NCBI GenBank assembly: GCA_022841745.1
Contig: JALHQW010000032.1
Coordinates: 1-64,000, forward strand
Direction: 5' to 3'
DNA length: 64,000 nt
Source of the DNA: Saprospiraceae bacterium
GTDB lineage: Bacteria; Bacteroidota; Bacteroidia; Chitinophagales; Saprospiraceae
Each line of letters opens with the position of its first letter. The stretch's first letter is position 1. Below, piece by piece: positions 51,701-60,786 of the stretch. The notes under the pieces were generated by a model. The model was not told where the DNA came from, made no database searches, and was given only the letters and a program-made list of their open reading frames with translations. A program made the position numbers and the translations under genes.

Positions 51701-54700
51701 ACCCGGGCATCAACGCCACGAACGTTGCCAACGGCGGCCTCGGCTGCCCAGGCTCGAACCCGTTCTTCGGCAACAACGGCCTTGACGACGCGGACGTTCT
51801 CGCACTGACCGGCTCCGGCCTGCCTACCATCGACGGCCTGCCGTTGACTGCTGCCTGCGAGATCACCTGGGACTACGACGACCTGCTCATCAACGAGTGC
51901 GCCGGCACGTTCAAGATCCTCCGTTCCTGGACGCTCATCGACTGGTGCGTGAACCCGTACCGTATCGTGAAGTTCGACCAGATCATCAAGGTGGTTGACA
52001 ACAAGGCACCGGTTCTCGAGCTGTTCGCAGTAGCTGGCGAGACGACGAGCAACTACGGCACGCACGACATCCCCGCCCTCGGCAACGGCTCTAACGGCAG
52101 CGGCCCGGGCGTCATCAACGGCAACCAGGGCGGCGGCTGCAACCAGGAGCCACAGCTCAGCGGCGGCACTTCTTTCCGTGCCCTCGTGCAACTGCCACAG
52201 AGCCTCACGCCTGAGCAGTTCACGAACGTCCGCCTTGAGAAGCTCTGGTTGGAAGTTGACCACGAGCGCCTCAGCGACCTCGACATCTTCCTCCGCTCGC
52301 CGGACAACCGGATCCTCCAGATCACGGCCAACAACGGCGGCAACGGCACGTCCATCGACGCCGACTTCTACGACGCCGCCCCTGGCAACGTCAACGAGGC
52401 GCAGTTCAACGTGATCGGCGACTTCAAGCCGGAGGGCCACAACCAGGTGCAGTACAGCTACGCCAATGCGTTCGGCCAGGGCTTCAGCCCGAACTACACG
52501 GTGGTGTGGAACGTGACGTTCAACGGCATGCCGATGATGTTCAACTTCAACCTGACGCAGGCCAATGCGATGACGCAGCTTGCGCAGCTGATGAACCTCA
52601 ACGACCCGGCCGGCGGCATCGCACCTTACGTGCCGAACTGGACGAACAACGGCGCGGCCGGCAACACGAACACGAACCTGTTCTTCATCAGCGGCGGCTA
52701 CTCCGGCAACGGGGTGCAGTACGGCCAGATGGTGATCACGCACACGCAGACGGGCACGGTTACGATCGTCAACCCGACGTCGCACGGCGCAAGCTGCGGC
52801 GGCTTCGCGGGCAACATCACGAGCTTCCTGCAGTTCGACAACCCGGCCCTCGGGTTCCAGGGCGACATGCTCGGCACCTGGGAACTGATCGTGTTCGACG
52901 AGGTGAGCGGTGCCACGGGCAAGGTGGTCAACTGGAAGCTGTTCTTCTCGACCGGCCCATTGACGATAGACGTCTACAACGCCAGCACGCCGCAGAACCA
53001 GGGCCCGCACGCAGTGTGCCAGGGCTCGGTGGTGGTCCCGCCCGTTGACGGCTACGACAACTGCAGCGGCATCGCCAGCTACAGGTCTGAGCTGTGGACG
53101 ATCGTCCCGGGCAGCAACCCGGCAGTTCCGATGACGCAAGTAGGATTCGTCAACGGCAACGGTGGCGTGTTCAACAACGTGCCGCTGTTCCAGAACGGCG
53201 CCAACGCACGCTACATCGTGCGCCACTACGCCAAGGACGGCTGCAACAACACGGCGTTCATCGACCGCGTGATCCAGCTGCGCGACAAGGTTCCGCCGAC
53301 CCCTATCTGCGTCGAGTTCACCGAGATCAGCATCACGAACAACTCGAACCAGACCGGCGGCTCCTGCTCAAGGCTGTACGCCGAGGACCTGGACCGCGCC
53401 AGCTACGACAACTGCAAGCCGGTGTACTTCCTGATCGCTAAGATGAACGACGCGACCAGCCCGAACATCTTCAACCGCTGCTACTACCCGTACCGTGACT
53501 TCTGCTGCGACGAGCTCGGCGACCAGCAGGTGATCCTGTTGGTGCTGGACACGGACCCAACGCCGCTGTTCTCCACGCAGAACAACGCCAGCCTCGGCTG
53601 CGACGGCACGCCCGGCCTGTTCCTGAGCTCGAACTTCCAGTTCAACACGAGCGGCCTGAACTTCTCGACCTGCATGGTGAACGTACAGGTGACGGACAAG
53701 ATCCACCCGGTTCTCGTCAGCTGCCCGCCGAACCAGCGCATCAGCTGCGACTGGTACGCGGACAACATCGAGACGCAGCTCGCCGCCCTGACGACGCCGG
53801 CCCAGCGCTCTGCGCTGCTGACGAGCCTCGGCTTCGGCGTTCCGACGTACTACGACAACTGCGCCATCGACCTGCAGGTGACGTTCTCCACGAGCCTCGA
53901 CCAGTGCCTCGAGGGCACGATCACCCGCTCCTGGAACAACACCCGCGACGGTGCCGGCAACGTGGCCCTGCAGCCCTGCACGCAGACGATCAACGTCGAC
54001 CACGTCTCGGATTTCGCCGTTGAGTTCCCAGCTGACGTAACGATCAACTGTGGCGCCAACGTCCCGAACTTCGGCGAGCCGGAGATCTTCTACGAGACCT
54101 GCGAACTTGTTGCCGTTACTAGCGACGACGAGGTTTACAACGTGGTTGCCGATGCCTGCTACAAGATCGTCCGCACGTGGACGGTGATCAACTGGTGCGT
54201 GGTCGGCTCGGAGATCGACCAGGAAGTGGTCGAGCAGCCAGAGAACCAGTTGGGCCTTGCGTTCCCGGCTTGCGACATAGACAACGACGGCGACTGCGAC
54301 GCCCGCACCTTCCGCGATTCCTGGAGGGGCAGCGTACCGGTTCCGAACCCGTTTGCGCCAGCGGCCTACCGCCTGCGCCCATTCGTGAACGATGCGCACA
54401 CGCCGAACACGAACCCGGTACTGAACTTCCGCAACCCTGACACGGACATCGACACCGACCCATGGGACGGCTACATCACGTACCAGCAGGTGATCAAGGT
54501 ACAGGACAACGTGGACCCAGTGTTCACGAACGGCTGCGTCATCCCCGACGTTTGCATCGAGGACAACGGCTGCACGGCGACGATCCTGTTGCCAGAGCCG
54601 GAGATCACGGAGTGCAGCGACAACTACACGGTGACCGGCCACGTGCTCATCGGCGGCGTATGGATCAACGGCTTCAGCCCGATCCTCGGCGTTGCCCCCG

Positions 54701-56307
54701 GCACCTACCAGGTCCGCTACGTTGCGAACGACAACTGCAACAACCAGACGCAGTGCCTGAGCACCGTTACGGTGAAGGACTGCAAGAAGCCAACGCCGTA
54801 CTGCAAGAACGGCGTGATCATCGAGATCATGCAGACCGGCATGGTAGAGGTATGGGCGAGCGACCTCGACGCGGGCAGCTTCGACAACTGCCCTCCGACG
54901 CAGTCACCGAAGCTCAGCTTCTCGGCCAACGTCAACAACATCAGCATCACCTTCACCTGCGACGACCTCGGCACGCAGGAAGTTGAGCTGTGGGTTACCG
55001 ACGCAGCCGGCAACCAGGACTTCTGCACAACTTTCGTGGTTATCCAGGACAACATGGGCGCTTGCGACGACGACGACCCGCTCGTGGCAGGCACGATCGC
55101 CAACGAGGACGACCTCGCTGTTGAGGGCGTCAGCGTCAACGTGAACAGCCCGCAGGGCTTCACCGGCAACGTGGCGACGAACGTGGCAGGCCAGTACGGC
55201 GTGAACGTACCGGTGAACAGCGACGTGACCATCACGCCTGCGCTGGACGAGAACCCGCTGAACGGCGTGTCCACGTTCGACCTGGTGCTGATCAGCAAGC
55301 ACATCCTCGGCGTGACGCCGCTTGGCAGCCCGTACAAGATCATCGCAGCCGACGCCAACCGCTCGAACAGCGTGACGACGTTCGACCTCGTGGAGATCCG
55401 CAAGCTCATCCTGTTCATCAACAGCGACTTCCCGAACAACACTTCGTGGAGGTTCGTTGACGCAGCTCACAGCTTTGCGAACCCGGCGAACCCGTTTGCC
55501 GCTTCGTTCCCAGAGGTGATCAACCTGAACGATGTTACGGTTGACCAGTTGAACAACAACTTCGTTGCCGTGAAGGTGGGCGACGTGAACGGTTCAGCCG
55601 CAGTCAACCTCCTCGGCGCTGCCGACGAGCGCAACAAGGTGGGCGACCTGGTGCTGAACGCCGACGACATGGAACTGGTCGCAGGCCAGGAGTACACGGT
55701 CGAGTTCAAGGCCACTGACTTCAACGTCAGCGGCTACCAGTTCAGCATGAACTTCGACGCCAAGGCGCTGGAGTTCGTGGGCATCGCCTCCGGCCTTGCC
55801 GACGCAAGCAACTTCGGCACCACGATGGTGAAGGAGGGCGTGCTGACCGCAAGCTGGAACAGCGACGAGGCGAAGGCACTTGCCAGCGGCGAGGTGGTGT
55901 TCGGCCTGACGTTCAAGGCGCTGCAGAGCGGCCGCATGAGCGAGCAGGTTGGCATCAGCAGCAGCCACACGGCAGCCGAGGCGTACAACAGCTCGAACGG
56001 GCTGATGAACGTTGCGCTTTCGTTCAACAACAACCTGGTGACCGGTGCGTTCGACCTGTACCAGAACACACCGAACCCGTTTGCCAGCGTCACGACGATT
56101 GGCTTCTATCTGCCCGAAGCAACTTCTGCGACGCTGACGATCAGCGATGTCCAAGGTAAAGTGGTACGAGTAATCGAAGGCGACTACAGCAAGGGCCACA
56201 ACACGGTCAACCTGAAGCGCGACGACTTCGGTGCCGCAGGCGTACTGTACTACCGCTTGGATGCGGGCAGCGACAGCGCTACCCGGAAGATGATCCTGGT
56301 GGATTAA
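48796..56307 (+). CDS. Giant T9SS-secreted P-domain/HYR/dockerin/cohesin protein (copy 2)
   Basis: 2503 aa. Signal peptide 1-29 (GVGAIGYSQ), then a proprotein-convertase P-domain-like unit ~30-206 (FAHTFVGDLNMWLTAPSGQV, GNWTLTIDDGVGGDSGNTCA) where copy 1 has a CUB-like domain. Next a linker module, HYR-like from ~301 (PPVITCPANIVINLDAGECC, shared with copy 1) and a different ~200-residue insert (LPGGFFFNLTNTSGGPIQVT). From ~563 to the end it is the same 1940 residues as copy 1: two P-domain-like units, HYR-like modules, dockerin pair, VAVKVGDVNGSA linker, cohesin-like domain and T9SS signal ending SATRKMILVD. No peptidase domain accompanies the P-domains. Third positions of the shared tail are strongly C/G-biased, those of the unique head much less. 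Confidence 0.88.
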   Translation: MRKVNYTWQNLKTWLALVLLGVGAIGYSQATFTGANFNIPLAGGTSGPASGTVGVACVGPIANGANITLSVNFAHTFVGDLNMWLTAPSGQVLELSTRNGGGNNNMNVVFSDAGANNIASIVSTASAGIGCPTTTNAYSGTLRPEGRNNVITAFNVAPSNVPAVGTFTFANTFSGVNANGNWTLTIDDGVGGDSGNTCAWSISFAGVAVPTCTFVGGPVLPTLNLSTATNNCVGVPVAVPATQGDCTGAVVEASVNGGAFAVVAGPTIPGLPVGVNTIVWRVTNACLQVSTATQTVNVADLVPPVITCPANIVINLDAGECCAFVNYNVTATDNCPSFGPVQSAQFPTTILPHGGGAITVAGNNLPGGFFFNLTNTSGGPIQVTGYQVRFGASQFGVVPSPRTVNTYYTTAATTFVGNTGNAGAWTSSGVASVTVAGPNSEFSQVNLSAPFTLAAGATKGIYLFGTQSSLVYNNAGNYIPTVTQGILTANFGSSSTGLFGGTIANRTGNVVVQYRATLAGPPVVQTQGSPSGSEFCVGTTTNCFTATDNVGLTASCCFDVVIREYANPSQQMACNDNVQISLDQQCVAVIGADDILEGGLYGCYDTRYKTEIVTPMGQIITGPNGEAIVDASYIPGPHTVRVTDLVTGQSCWGSIMVKDKLPPVIECRDITIPCTVDPATLNEPAPAIQGPQALILTGLNDIIENGANSPRNYNFDFSYLPPNTPVLDANVRLKLTGHTWLPDLTVTLIAPDATQRNVMTIGGCILQEWPIDAVFSDEGSAITLCVQLNAGGAELQALTGGVSQPTLMQFFDGKDASGTWTVRITDNFPADDGVIEEVGVILDVNLPAVIPSDNCGGVNVTYFDSYVDAGTCDAGQITRTWTATDDWQNSASCVQIITIERPTLDDVVPPADVMWTCEQYDAFPNITGATALHPFITDADPATAVIEVNLDPNCDDLDLNLGTPVTQDNPGINATNVANGGLGCPGSNPFFGNNGLDDADVLALTGSGLPTIDGLPLTAACEITWDYDDLLINECAGTFKILRSWTLIDWCVNPYRIVKFDQIIKVVDNKAPVLELFAVAGETTSNYGTHDIPALGNGSNGSGPGVINGNQGGGCNQEPQLSGGTSFRALVQLPQSLTPEQFTNVRLEKLWLEVDHERLSDLDIFLRSPDNRILQITANNGGNGTSIDADFYDAAPGNVNEAQFNVIGDFKPEGHNQVQYSYANAFGQGFSPNYTVVWNVTFNGMPMMFNFNLTQANAMTQLAQLMNLNDPAGGIAPYVPNWTNNGAAGNTNTNLFFISGGYSGNGVQYGQMVITHTQTGTVTIVNPTSHGASCGGFAGNITSFLQFDNPALGFQGDMLGTWELIVFDEVSGATGKVVNWKLFFSTGPLTIDVYNASTPQNQGPHAVCQGSVVVPPVDGYDNCSGIASYRSELWTIVPGSNPAVPMTQVGFVNGNGGVFNNVPLFQNGANARYIVRHYAKDGCNNTAFIDRVIQLRDKVPPTPICVEFTEISITNNSNQTGGSCSRLYAEDLDRASYDNCKPVYFLIAKMNDATSPNIFNRCYYPYRDFCCDELGDQQVILLVLDTDPTPLFSTQNNASLGCDGTPGLFLSSNFQFNTSGLNFSTCMVNVQVTDKIHPVLVSCPPNQRISCDWYADNIETQLAALTTPAQRSALLTSLGFGVPTYYDNCAIDLQVTFSTSLDQCLEGTITRSWNNTRDGAGNVALQPCTQTINVDHVSDFAVEFPADVTINCGANVPNFGEPEIFYETCELVAVTSDDEVYNVVADACYKIVRTWTVINWCVVGSEIDQEVVEQPENQLGLAFPACDIDNDGDCDARTFRDSWRGSVPVPNPFAPAAYRLRPFVNDAHTPNTNPVLNFRNPDTDIDTDPWDGYITYQQVIKVQDNVDPVFTNGCVIPDVCIEDNGCTATILLPEPEITECSDNYTVTGHVLIGGVWINGFSPILGVAPGTYQVRYVANDNCNNQTQCLSTVTVKDCKKPTPYCKNGVIIEIMQTGMVEVWASDLDAGSFDNCPPTQSPKLSFSANVNNISITFTCDDLGTQEVELWVTDAAGNQDFCTTFVVIQDNMGACDDDDPLVAGTIANEDDLAVEGVSVNVNSPQGFTGNVATNVAGQYGVNVPVNSDVTITPALDENPLNGVSTFDLVLISKHILGVTPLGSPYKIIAADANRSNSVTTFDLVEIRKLILFINSDFPNNTSWRFVDAAHSFANPANPFAASFPEVINLNDVTVDQLNNNFVAVKVGDVNGSAAVNLLGAADERNKVGDLVLNADDMELVAGQEYTVEFKATDFNVSGYQFSMNFDAKALEFVGIASGLADASNFGTTMVKEGVLTASWNSDEAKALASGEVVFGLTFKALQSGRMSEQVGISSSHTAAEAYNSSNGLMNVALSFNNNLVTGAFDLYQNTPNPFASVTTIGFYLPEATSATLTISDVQGKVVRVIEGDYSKGHNTVNLKRDDFGAAGVLYYRLDAGSDSATRKMILVD

Positions 56308-56520
56308 CGACATAGCACGGCAGGCGTGCGGGCGGCCCTTGTTGGCCGCCCGCCCCGCCCCGTGGGTTTGTCCGTTGCTAGCAGACGAATATGAAGAAAT
56401 ACGTCCAATGACCGTTTTACGGCGGCGCTCCGGCCCTGCTGTGGCAAGACTTAAATCGGTTTTTGGGATGGCCTCTCTCCACTCGCGTGGAGGGGGGCTT
56501 TTTTGTTTGACGTAAATAGC
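50484..56520 (+). repeat. ~6.0-kb direct repeat, copy 2
   Basis: Second copy of 41462-47498 (offset 9022 bp). It includes the 3' flank with both hairpins and ends at TAAATAGC (56520), after which the two sequences have nothing in common (CGTTACTTACC versus TTAATTAGAA). Confidence 0.93.
56471..56504 (+). terminator. Intrinsic terminator after giant gene copy 2
   Basis: Identical copy of the 47449-47482 terminator. Beyond the repeat end, 56521-56780 is AT-rich with short GTTTCAAGTTTCAG-type repeats and no gene. Confidence 0.8.
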
Positions 56521-56780
56521 TTAATTAGAAGCTCGGCTGCAATACACAGGATGGGGTTGTCATAATTTTCTTGGCATGCAACTAAGGTGGGAGCGGGGGT
56601 AAAGCGGAAAAATGAGTTATTGCTAATTCTAAAGTTTGTTAGTTTTCAGGTTTCAAGTTTCAGGGAAGTGCCAGCTGAAATCATTCTTTATTTGGTTGTA
56701 AGCCCAAATCAATCATTCAAAAAATGGGGTTCTTTTACAGTGTAGCGCAAGAAACTTCCTGGAGCCTTTAAGAATCAATG

Positions 56781-58181
56781 TTATTTACCTTCTCCTCTAA
56801 TCAATACCAATAAGGTGTAAAACATGATCTTGAAATCCAAGGCGAGCGACATGTTCTCGATATAGAGTATGTCAAAACGGAGGCGCTGCAGCATTTCGTT
56901 TAAATTGGAAGCGTAGCCATATTTGACCTGACCCCAAGAGGTGATACCAGGTCTTACCTTTAATAAATGGCGGTAATGAGGGGCTTTTTCTATTATTTGA
57001 TTGATAAAAAATTGCCGCTCTGGTCGTGGGCCCACCAATGACATATCACCCACCAGAACATTGATAAAATTGGGCAGTTCGTCCAATCGGTATTTTCGCA
57101 TGATGGCCCCCCAAGCGGTTATGCGGGTGTCATTGCCTTGCGAGAGCTGCGGCCCGTCTTTTTCGGCATCTGTATGCATGGAACGGAACTTAATGAGTTC
57201 AAATGTTTTGCCATTCAAGCCAATTCTTTCCTGTCGGTAAAAGATAGGGCCTGGGGAACTTAGGCGCACACGAATCATGACGTACAAGTAGAGCCAGCTA
57301 AGTCCTAAAAGCACTGATATTGAAACAGTCATGTCTATCAGTCGTTTGGCGACCCGCTCCCATTTTGGAAGCAATTCATGCCTGATGTGCAATAATGCAG
57401 CGCCATAGACCTCGCTCATCCTTACATTTCCAAGTAGGTTGTCATATAGGTCGGGAATGATCTTGATGTGAAGCGATTCCCCAAAATCGAACAGGTTATC
57501 GAGGATATTGGTCAGGTGATGGTGGTCGGTAGGTTCGAGGGCAATCAGCACATCTTCAATTTTATTTGCTTTGATGATATTGCCCAAGGTTTGCAAGTTT
57601 CCAAGGTGGTTCAGCTCTGAATTAAGTGTTTGCTGTTTTTCTCCGACTTCCACAAAGCCGATGAAGCGGTAGCCTGTTCTTTTCTTCAATGATGTTAAAT
57701 CCTGCAATAATATTTGAGCCCTTTCCCCATTTCCGATTAGTAAGGTGGGGAAGGTAACAATGCCTTGTTGAATCTTTTGGTGCGCACGGGTTAGTATCAG
57801 CATCCTGAAACTGGCCGTAAGAATGAAATGTAGGCCAAACAGCACTGCAAATGACTTGTAATAAGTGGTATAGTCCTTTACGAAGTCATCAAGCAGGAGC
57901 GTGAAAAACAAGAAAACAACTCCCAGTAGGGAAAGAATGAATGTGCGAGACAAAGTGGCCAGCCTCGACATTCGATAGACAGTACCATAATCGTCAAAGA
58001 GGGCGTAGAATAAATGCCAACCGATGGGGATGATGAAGACGCCGTAAAAAAAATTGAGGTCATTGAAGGCAGTGAGTCCCGGAGGTACGCCTTCCAGCCA
58101 TTTCCTGTAAAGGAAGAAGAGCGCCCAAGCCAGCAGCGCGGCCAAAAAGTCGAAAACCTGATAAGTGCGGGTAGCATTCAT
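56781..58181 (-). CDS. Exopolysaccharide biosynthesis polyprenyl glycosylphosphotransferase
   Basis: 466 aa, WbaP/WcaJ-type initiating sugar-1-phosphate transferase that loads undecaprenyl phosphate at the inner membrane. About four N-terminal helices (~8-135), a Rossmann-like middle domain (LLIGNGERAQILLQDLTSLK, GFVEVGE; ~145-265), another helix (~285-306) and the bacterial sugar transferase domain. That domain carries the family motifs IFYRQERIGLNGKTFELIKF, FRSMHTDAEKDGP, KYRLDELPNFINVLVGDMS, LVGPRPE and VRPGITSWGQV. Size fits two-domain PHPT enzymes. No other polysaccharide genes are seen next to it. The ATG at 58181 follows a 148-bp gap shared with the next gene upstream. Confidence 0.92.
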   Translation of the reverse strand: MNATRTYQVFDFLAALLAWALFFLYRKWLEGVPPGLTAFNDLNFFYGVFIIPIGWHLFYALFDDYGTVYRMSRLATLSRTFILSLLGVVFLFFTLLLDDFVKDYTTYYKSFAVLFGLHFILTASFRMLILTRAHQKIQQGIVTFPTLLIGNGERAQILLQDLTSLKKRTGYRFIGFVEVGEKQQTLNSELNHLGNLQTLGNIIKANKIEDVLIALEPTDHHHLTNILDNLFDFGESLHIKIIPDLYDNLLGNVRMSEVYGAALLHIRHELLPKWERVAKRLIDMTVSISVLLGLSWLYLYVMIRVRLSSPGPIFYRQERIGLNGKTFELIKFRSMHTDAEKDGPQLSQGNDTRITAWGAIMRKYRLDELPNFINVLVGDMSLVGPRPERQFFINQIIEKAPHYRHLLKVRPGITSWGQVKYGYASNLNEMLQRLRFDILYIENMSLALDFKIMFYTLLVLIRGEGK

Positions 58182-58329
58182 AGTTAGCGCCGTAACTATT
58201 TAGGAGGGGTGGGAGTGGGCTTTTGGAGGAACCCAAAAATTTGCCCCAATGAACAGCCCCGGGTAAGTAGCTATTTGGCGTGGCAAAGATAGGCGGCACT
58301 ACCAGCTTTTGGAAAGGTCGGCAGGTTCT

Positions 58330-59253
58330 TTAAAAATGAACCAACTTAAAATTGTCGAACATGATATTAGCTTCGAGAAGTGTAAACTTTCCGTCCTCAA
58401 ATGGAATCGTGCTGGTAAAGGCAATTGCAAAGCGGTTGAAATTGGTAGAGCTTATGGCGTCGGTCAGGTTGAAATAAATCTTGTTCCATTCGCCCCTGGC
58501 CACTACGAACCACTCCCAGATTGGCTCACCCTCCTGACCATTGTCCGAGACGGGGATGATACCAAAGGTAAGGGGCACATCTGTTTTGTAATTCAATTCG
58601 ATGAAAATCTTGCCGGAGGTGGCAATGGATAGGTCAAAGAGGTCTTCCGTTTGGGCTACTATGCCAGCGTTGGCGGTATCCAATTTTACCAGCCCCACAT
58701 ATTGCCCCTCAAAGACATCTTCTGTTGAGCGCACAACGGTGGTATTGGTGTTGCCGTCCCTTTCTACGGAGAAAATGAAATTGTCATTTTCAAAATCCTC
58801 AATTACCTCAAAAACGGCGTCCTCGTGGTACTTGGTGGTTGGTTTGACAACCTGCGGCACATCGGTCTTGAGGTTAATGTTTTTGGAAAAACGGGTATAA
58901 AACGGGTACGCCTGCAAGGACAGTGAACTGCCATTTGCCTTGATGACAGGATCAATGTTCAGGCTAAAACTTCCTTTGTTAATGACGGGAATCGTTGCGG
59001 GCAATTCGAATACGCCCAAAGAAATGCTCTCGTTGCCAGTGCTGTCAAACATGAAAATGTCGGCATGGGTGATTTTTTGGGAAATGCTTCCGTGCCAACC
59101 CAAGTCTGTTTCTTGCAATTCGAAGGGTTCGATGGTCAGGTAGGAAGGGATAGGCTCGTCTTCCCGGTCGCAGCCCATGAAGCCGAGGGCAAACAACAAG
59201 GCCAGTATTGCGAAGCGAAGGCCAAGCCCCAAATCGTAAGCGTATTTCTTCAT
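58330..59253 (-). CDS. Predicted lipoprotein with jelly-roll-like C-terminal domain
   Basis: 307 aa from the ATG at 59253 (MKKYAYDLGLGLRFAILALL); a longer frame from 59415 is non-coding in style. The lipobox is GFMGC. An N-terminal beta domain (~35-165, IPSYLTIEPFELQETDLGWH, ATIPVINKGSFSLNIDPVIK) and a C-terminal ~150-residue domain (FEVIEDFENDNFIFSVE ... FTLLEANIMFDNFKLVHF) look like carbohydrate-binding jelly rolls. Its neighbour, the glycosylphosphotransferase, is transcribed in the same direction 148 bp downstream and could be co-regulated. I cannot name a family. A link to the exopolysaccharide is only an inference from position. Confidence 0.65.
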   Translation of the reverse strand: MKKYAYDLGLGLRFAILALLFALGFMGCDREDEPIPSYLTIEPFELQETDLGWHGSISQKITHADIFMFDSTGNESISLGVFELPATIPVINKGSFSLNIDPVIKANGSSLSLQAYPFYTRFSKNINLKTDVPQVVKPTTKYHEDAVFEVIEDFENDNFIFSVERDGNTNTTVVRSTEDVFEGQYVGLVKLDTANAGIVAQTEDLFDLSIATSGKIFIELNYKTDVPLTFGIIPVSDNGQEGEPIWEWFVVARGEWNKIYFNLTDAISSTNFNRFAIAFTSTIPFEDGKFTLLEANIMFDNFKLVHF

Positions 59254-59505
59254 TGAATAAAAGTTGAAAATCATTAGCTTAGTTAGCTTTAAAGTGTACG
59301 GTTCAAATTCAAAAGTGCAAGCATTTGGTTTTTGGGTTGTGTTCAATCTGCTTTCTTCACCAAAACGTCTTCCCCACGACCTCCGTTGCCAGCATAGCGC
59401 CAAATACTGGTACAAATCTACGCCCTAAAAAATAAAACCGCAGCTTAACGTCCTTTTGAAGAAATTTGCCGCTCTGCCAAATAGGCCAACCACCAACCCA
59501 TTTTC

Positions 59506-60747
59506 ATGGCTCAACAACAAAAGGACTCCTTCCTCGCCTTCCGCTATCCGGAATTTCGCTACTACATGGCCGCCAATTTCTTGTTCACGGTGGGCTTCCT
59601 CATCCAAGAGGTCATCATCGGCTATGAGCTGTACCGCCTAACGGGCGACCCCAAGGCCATCGCCTTCGTGGGGCTGTCCTATGCGCTGCCATTCATAGGT
59701 CTATCGTTGGTGGGCGGGCACTATGCCGATAAACTGAGCAAGAAGAGAATCCTTTTGGCAAGTATCGTAGGCATTGCCGCCTGTTCTCTCACGCTGTTTT
59801 TTGTGTCAAAAATGCTGACCGACGAACAGGCTGCCCACGACCTAAAATACGTGATTTACGGTGTAATAGCGGCCACGGGCGGCTTTTACGCTTTTTTTTC
59901 GCCAACAGCGTCTTCCTTGAAACCCTTGTTGGTAGAGCGCCATGCTTACGAGAACGCCGCCACGTGGGGCAGTGCTGGTTGGCAAGCGGGCACCATCGTC
60001 GGGCCTGGCGTCAGTGGGTTCATTTATAATTGGTGCGGATTCACGAACACCATATTGGTAGTATTGGTGCTGTTCGCAATGGTCGCTTTTTTCATTCTGC
60101 TCATCCGTGACCGACGGGTAGAGAACCCCGAAGCGGGCAATATCATCCAGAAAGTAAAGGAGGGCATCGCCTTCGTCGGAAAAACAAGGATGCTCCTTTA
60201 TTCCATCTCGCTCGACCTCTTCGCCGTGCTGTTCGGGGGCGTGGTGGCCATCCTGCCCGTCTTTGCGGAAGACATCCTGAAAGTCGGCCCCGGCTGGCTT
60301 GGGGTGCTACGGGCTGCCCCGTCCGTTGGGGCGGTGCTCACGCTGCTGCTGCTCACCCGCACCTCGGTCATGGACAAGGCTTGGCGCAACATGCTCTTGG
60401 CAGTGGCCGGTTTTGGCGTAGCCACCATTGTATTTGCGCTATCGAAAAATGTGTGGCTGTCCATCGTGGCGCTGTTCTTCACCGGGGCTTTCGATGCGGT
60501 GAGCGTGGTCATACGGCACACCATTTTGCAGTTGGTCGTACCAGATGAAATGCGGGGCAGGGTAGGGGCGGTGAACGGTATTTTCCTTAGTGCAAGCAAT
60601 GAATTGGGGGCTTTCGAGTCGGGTATGGCGGCCAGTTGGCTGGGTACGGTGCGCTCGGTGGTGGCGGGTGGAGCGCTTTCCTTGGCCATTGTCGTCGGGG
60701 TTTGGATGAAATCGAGGGATTTGTTTGGGGTGGATTTGAGGAAGTAG
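59506..60747 (+). CDS. MFS transporter (EntS/MFS_3-type exporter)
   Basis: 413 aa with about 11-12 transmembrane helices. Features of the MFS_3 / enterobactin-exporter-like group: the first helix starts FRYPEFRYYMAANFLFTVGF, then the cytoplasmic motif GGHYADKLSKKRILL between TM2 and TM3, SPTASSLKPLLVERHAYENA, and GSAGWQAGTIVGPGVSGFIY in TM5. In the second half, VVPDEMRGRVGAVNGIFLSA repeats the loop motif. Probable drug, siderophore or small-molecule efflux; substrate unknown. It is divergent from the lipoprotein gene (252 bp between starts) and followed 39 bp later by the Uma2-like gene in the same direction. Confidence 0.9.
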   Translation: MAQQQKDSFLAFRYPEFRYYMAANFLFTVGFLIQEVIIGYELYRLTGDPKAIAFVGLSYALPFIGLSLVGGHYADKLSKKRILLASIVGIAACSLTLFFVSKMLTDEQAAHDLKYVIYGVIAATGGFYAFFSPTASSLKPLLVERHAYENAATWGSAGWQAGTIVGPGVSGFIYNWCGFTNTILVVLVLFAMVAFFILLIRDRRVENPEAGNIIQKVKEGIAFVGKTRMLLYSISLDLFAVLFGGVVAILPVFAEDILKVGPGWLGVLRAAPSVGAVLTLLLLTRTSVMDKAWRNMLLAVAGFGVATIVFALSKNVWLSIVALFFTGAFDAVSVVIRHTILQLVVPDEMRGRVGAVNGIFLSASNELGAFESGMAASWLGTVRSVVAGGALSLAIVVGVWMKSRDLFGVDLRK

Positions 60748-60786
60748 TTTTGGATAAAAAAGTTATTTTTGTAAAAAACTTAAGAA

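Noticed and set aside
48796-56307. Active subtilisin- or kexin-type protease, suggested by the P-domains
   Set aside because: No Asp/His/Ser peptidase motifs are present; P-domains here appear as stand-alone adhesive modules.
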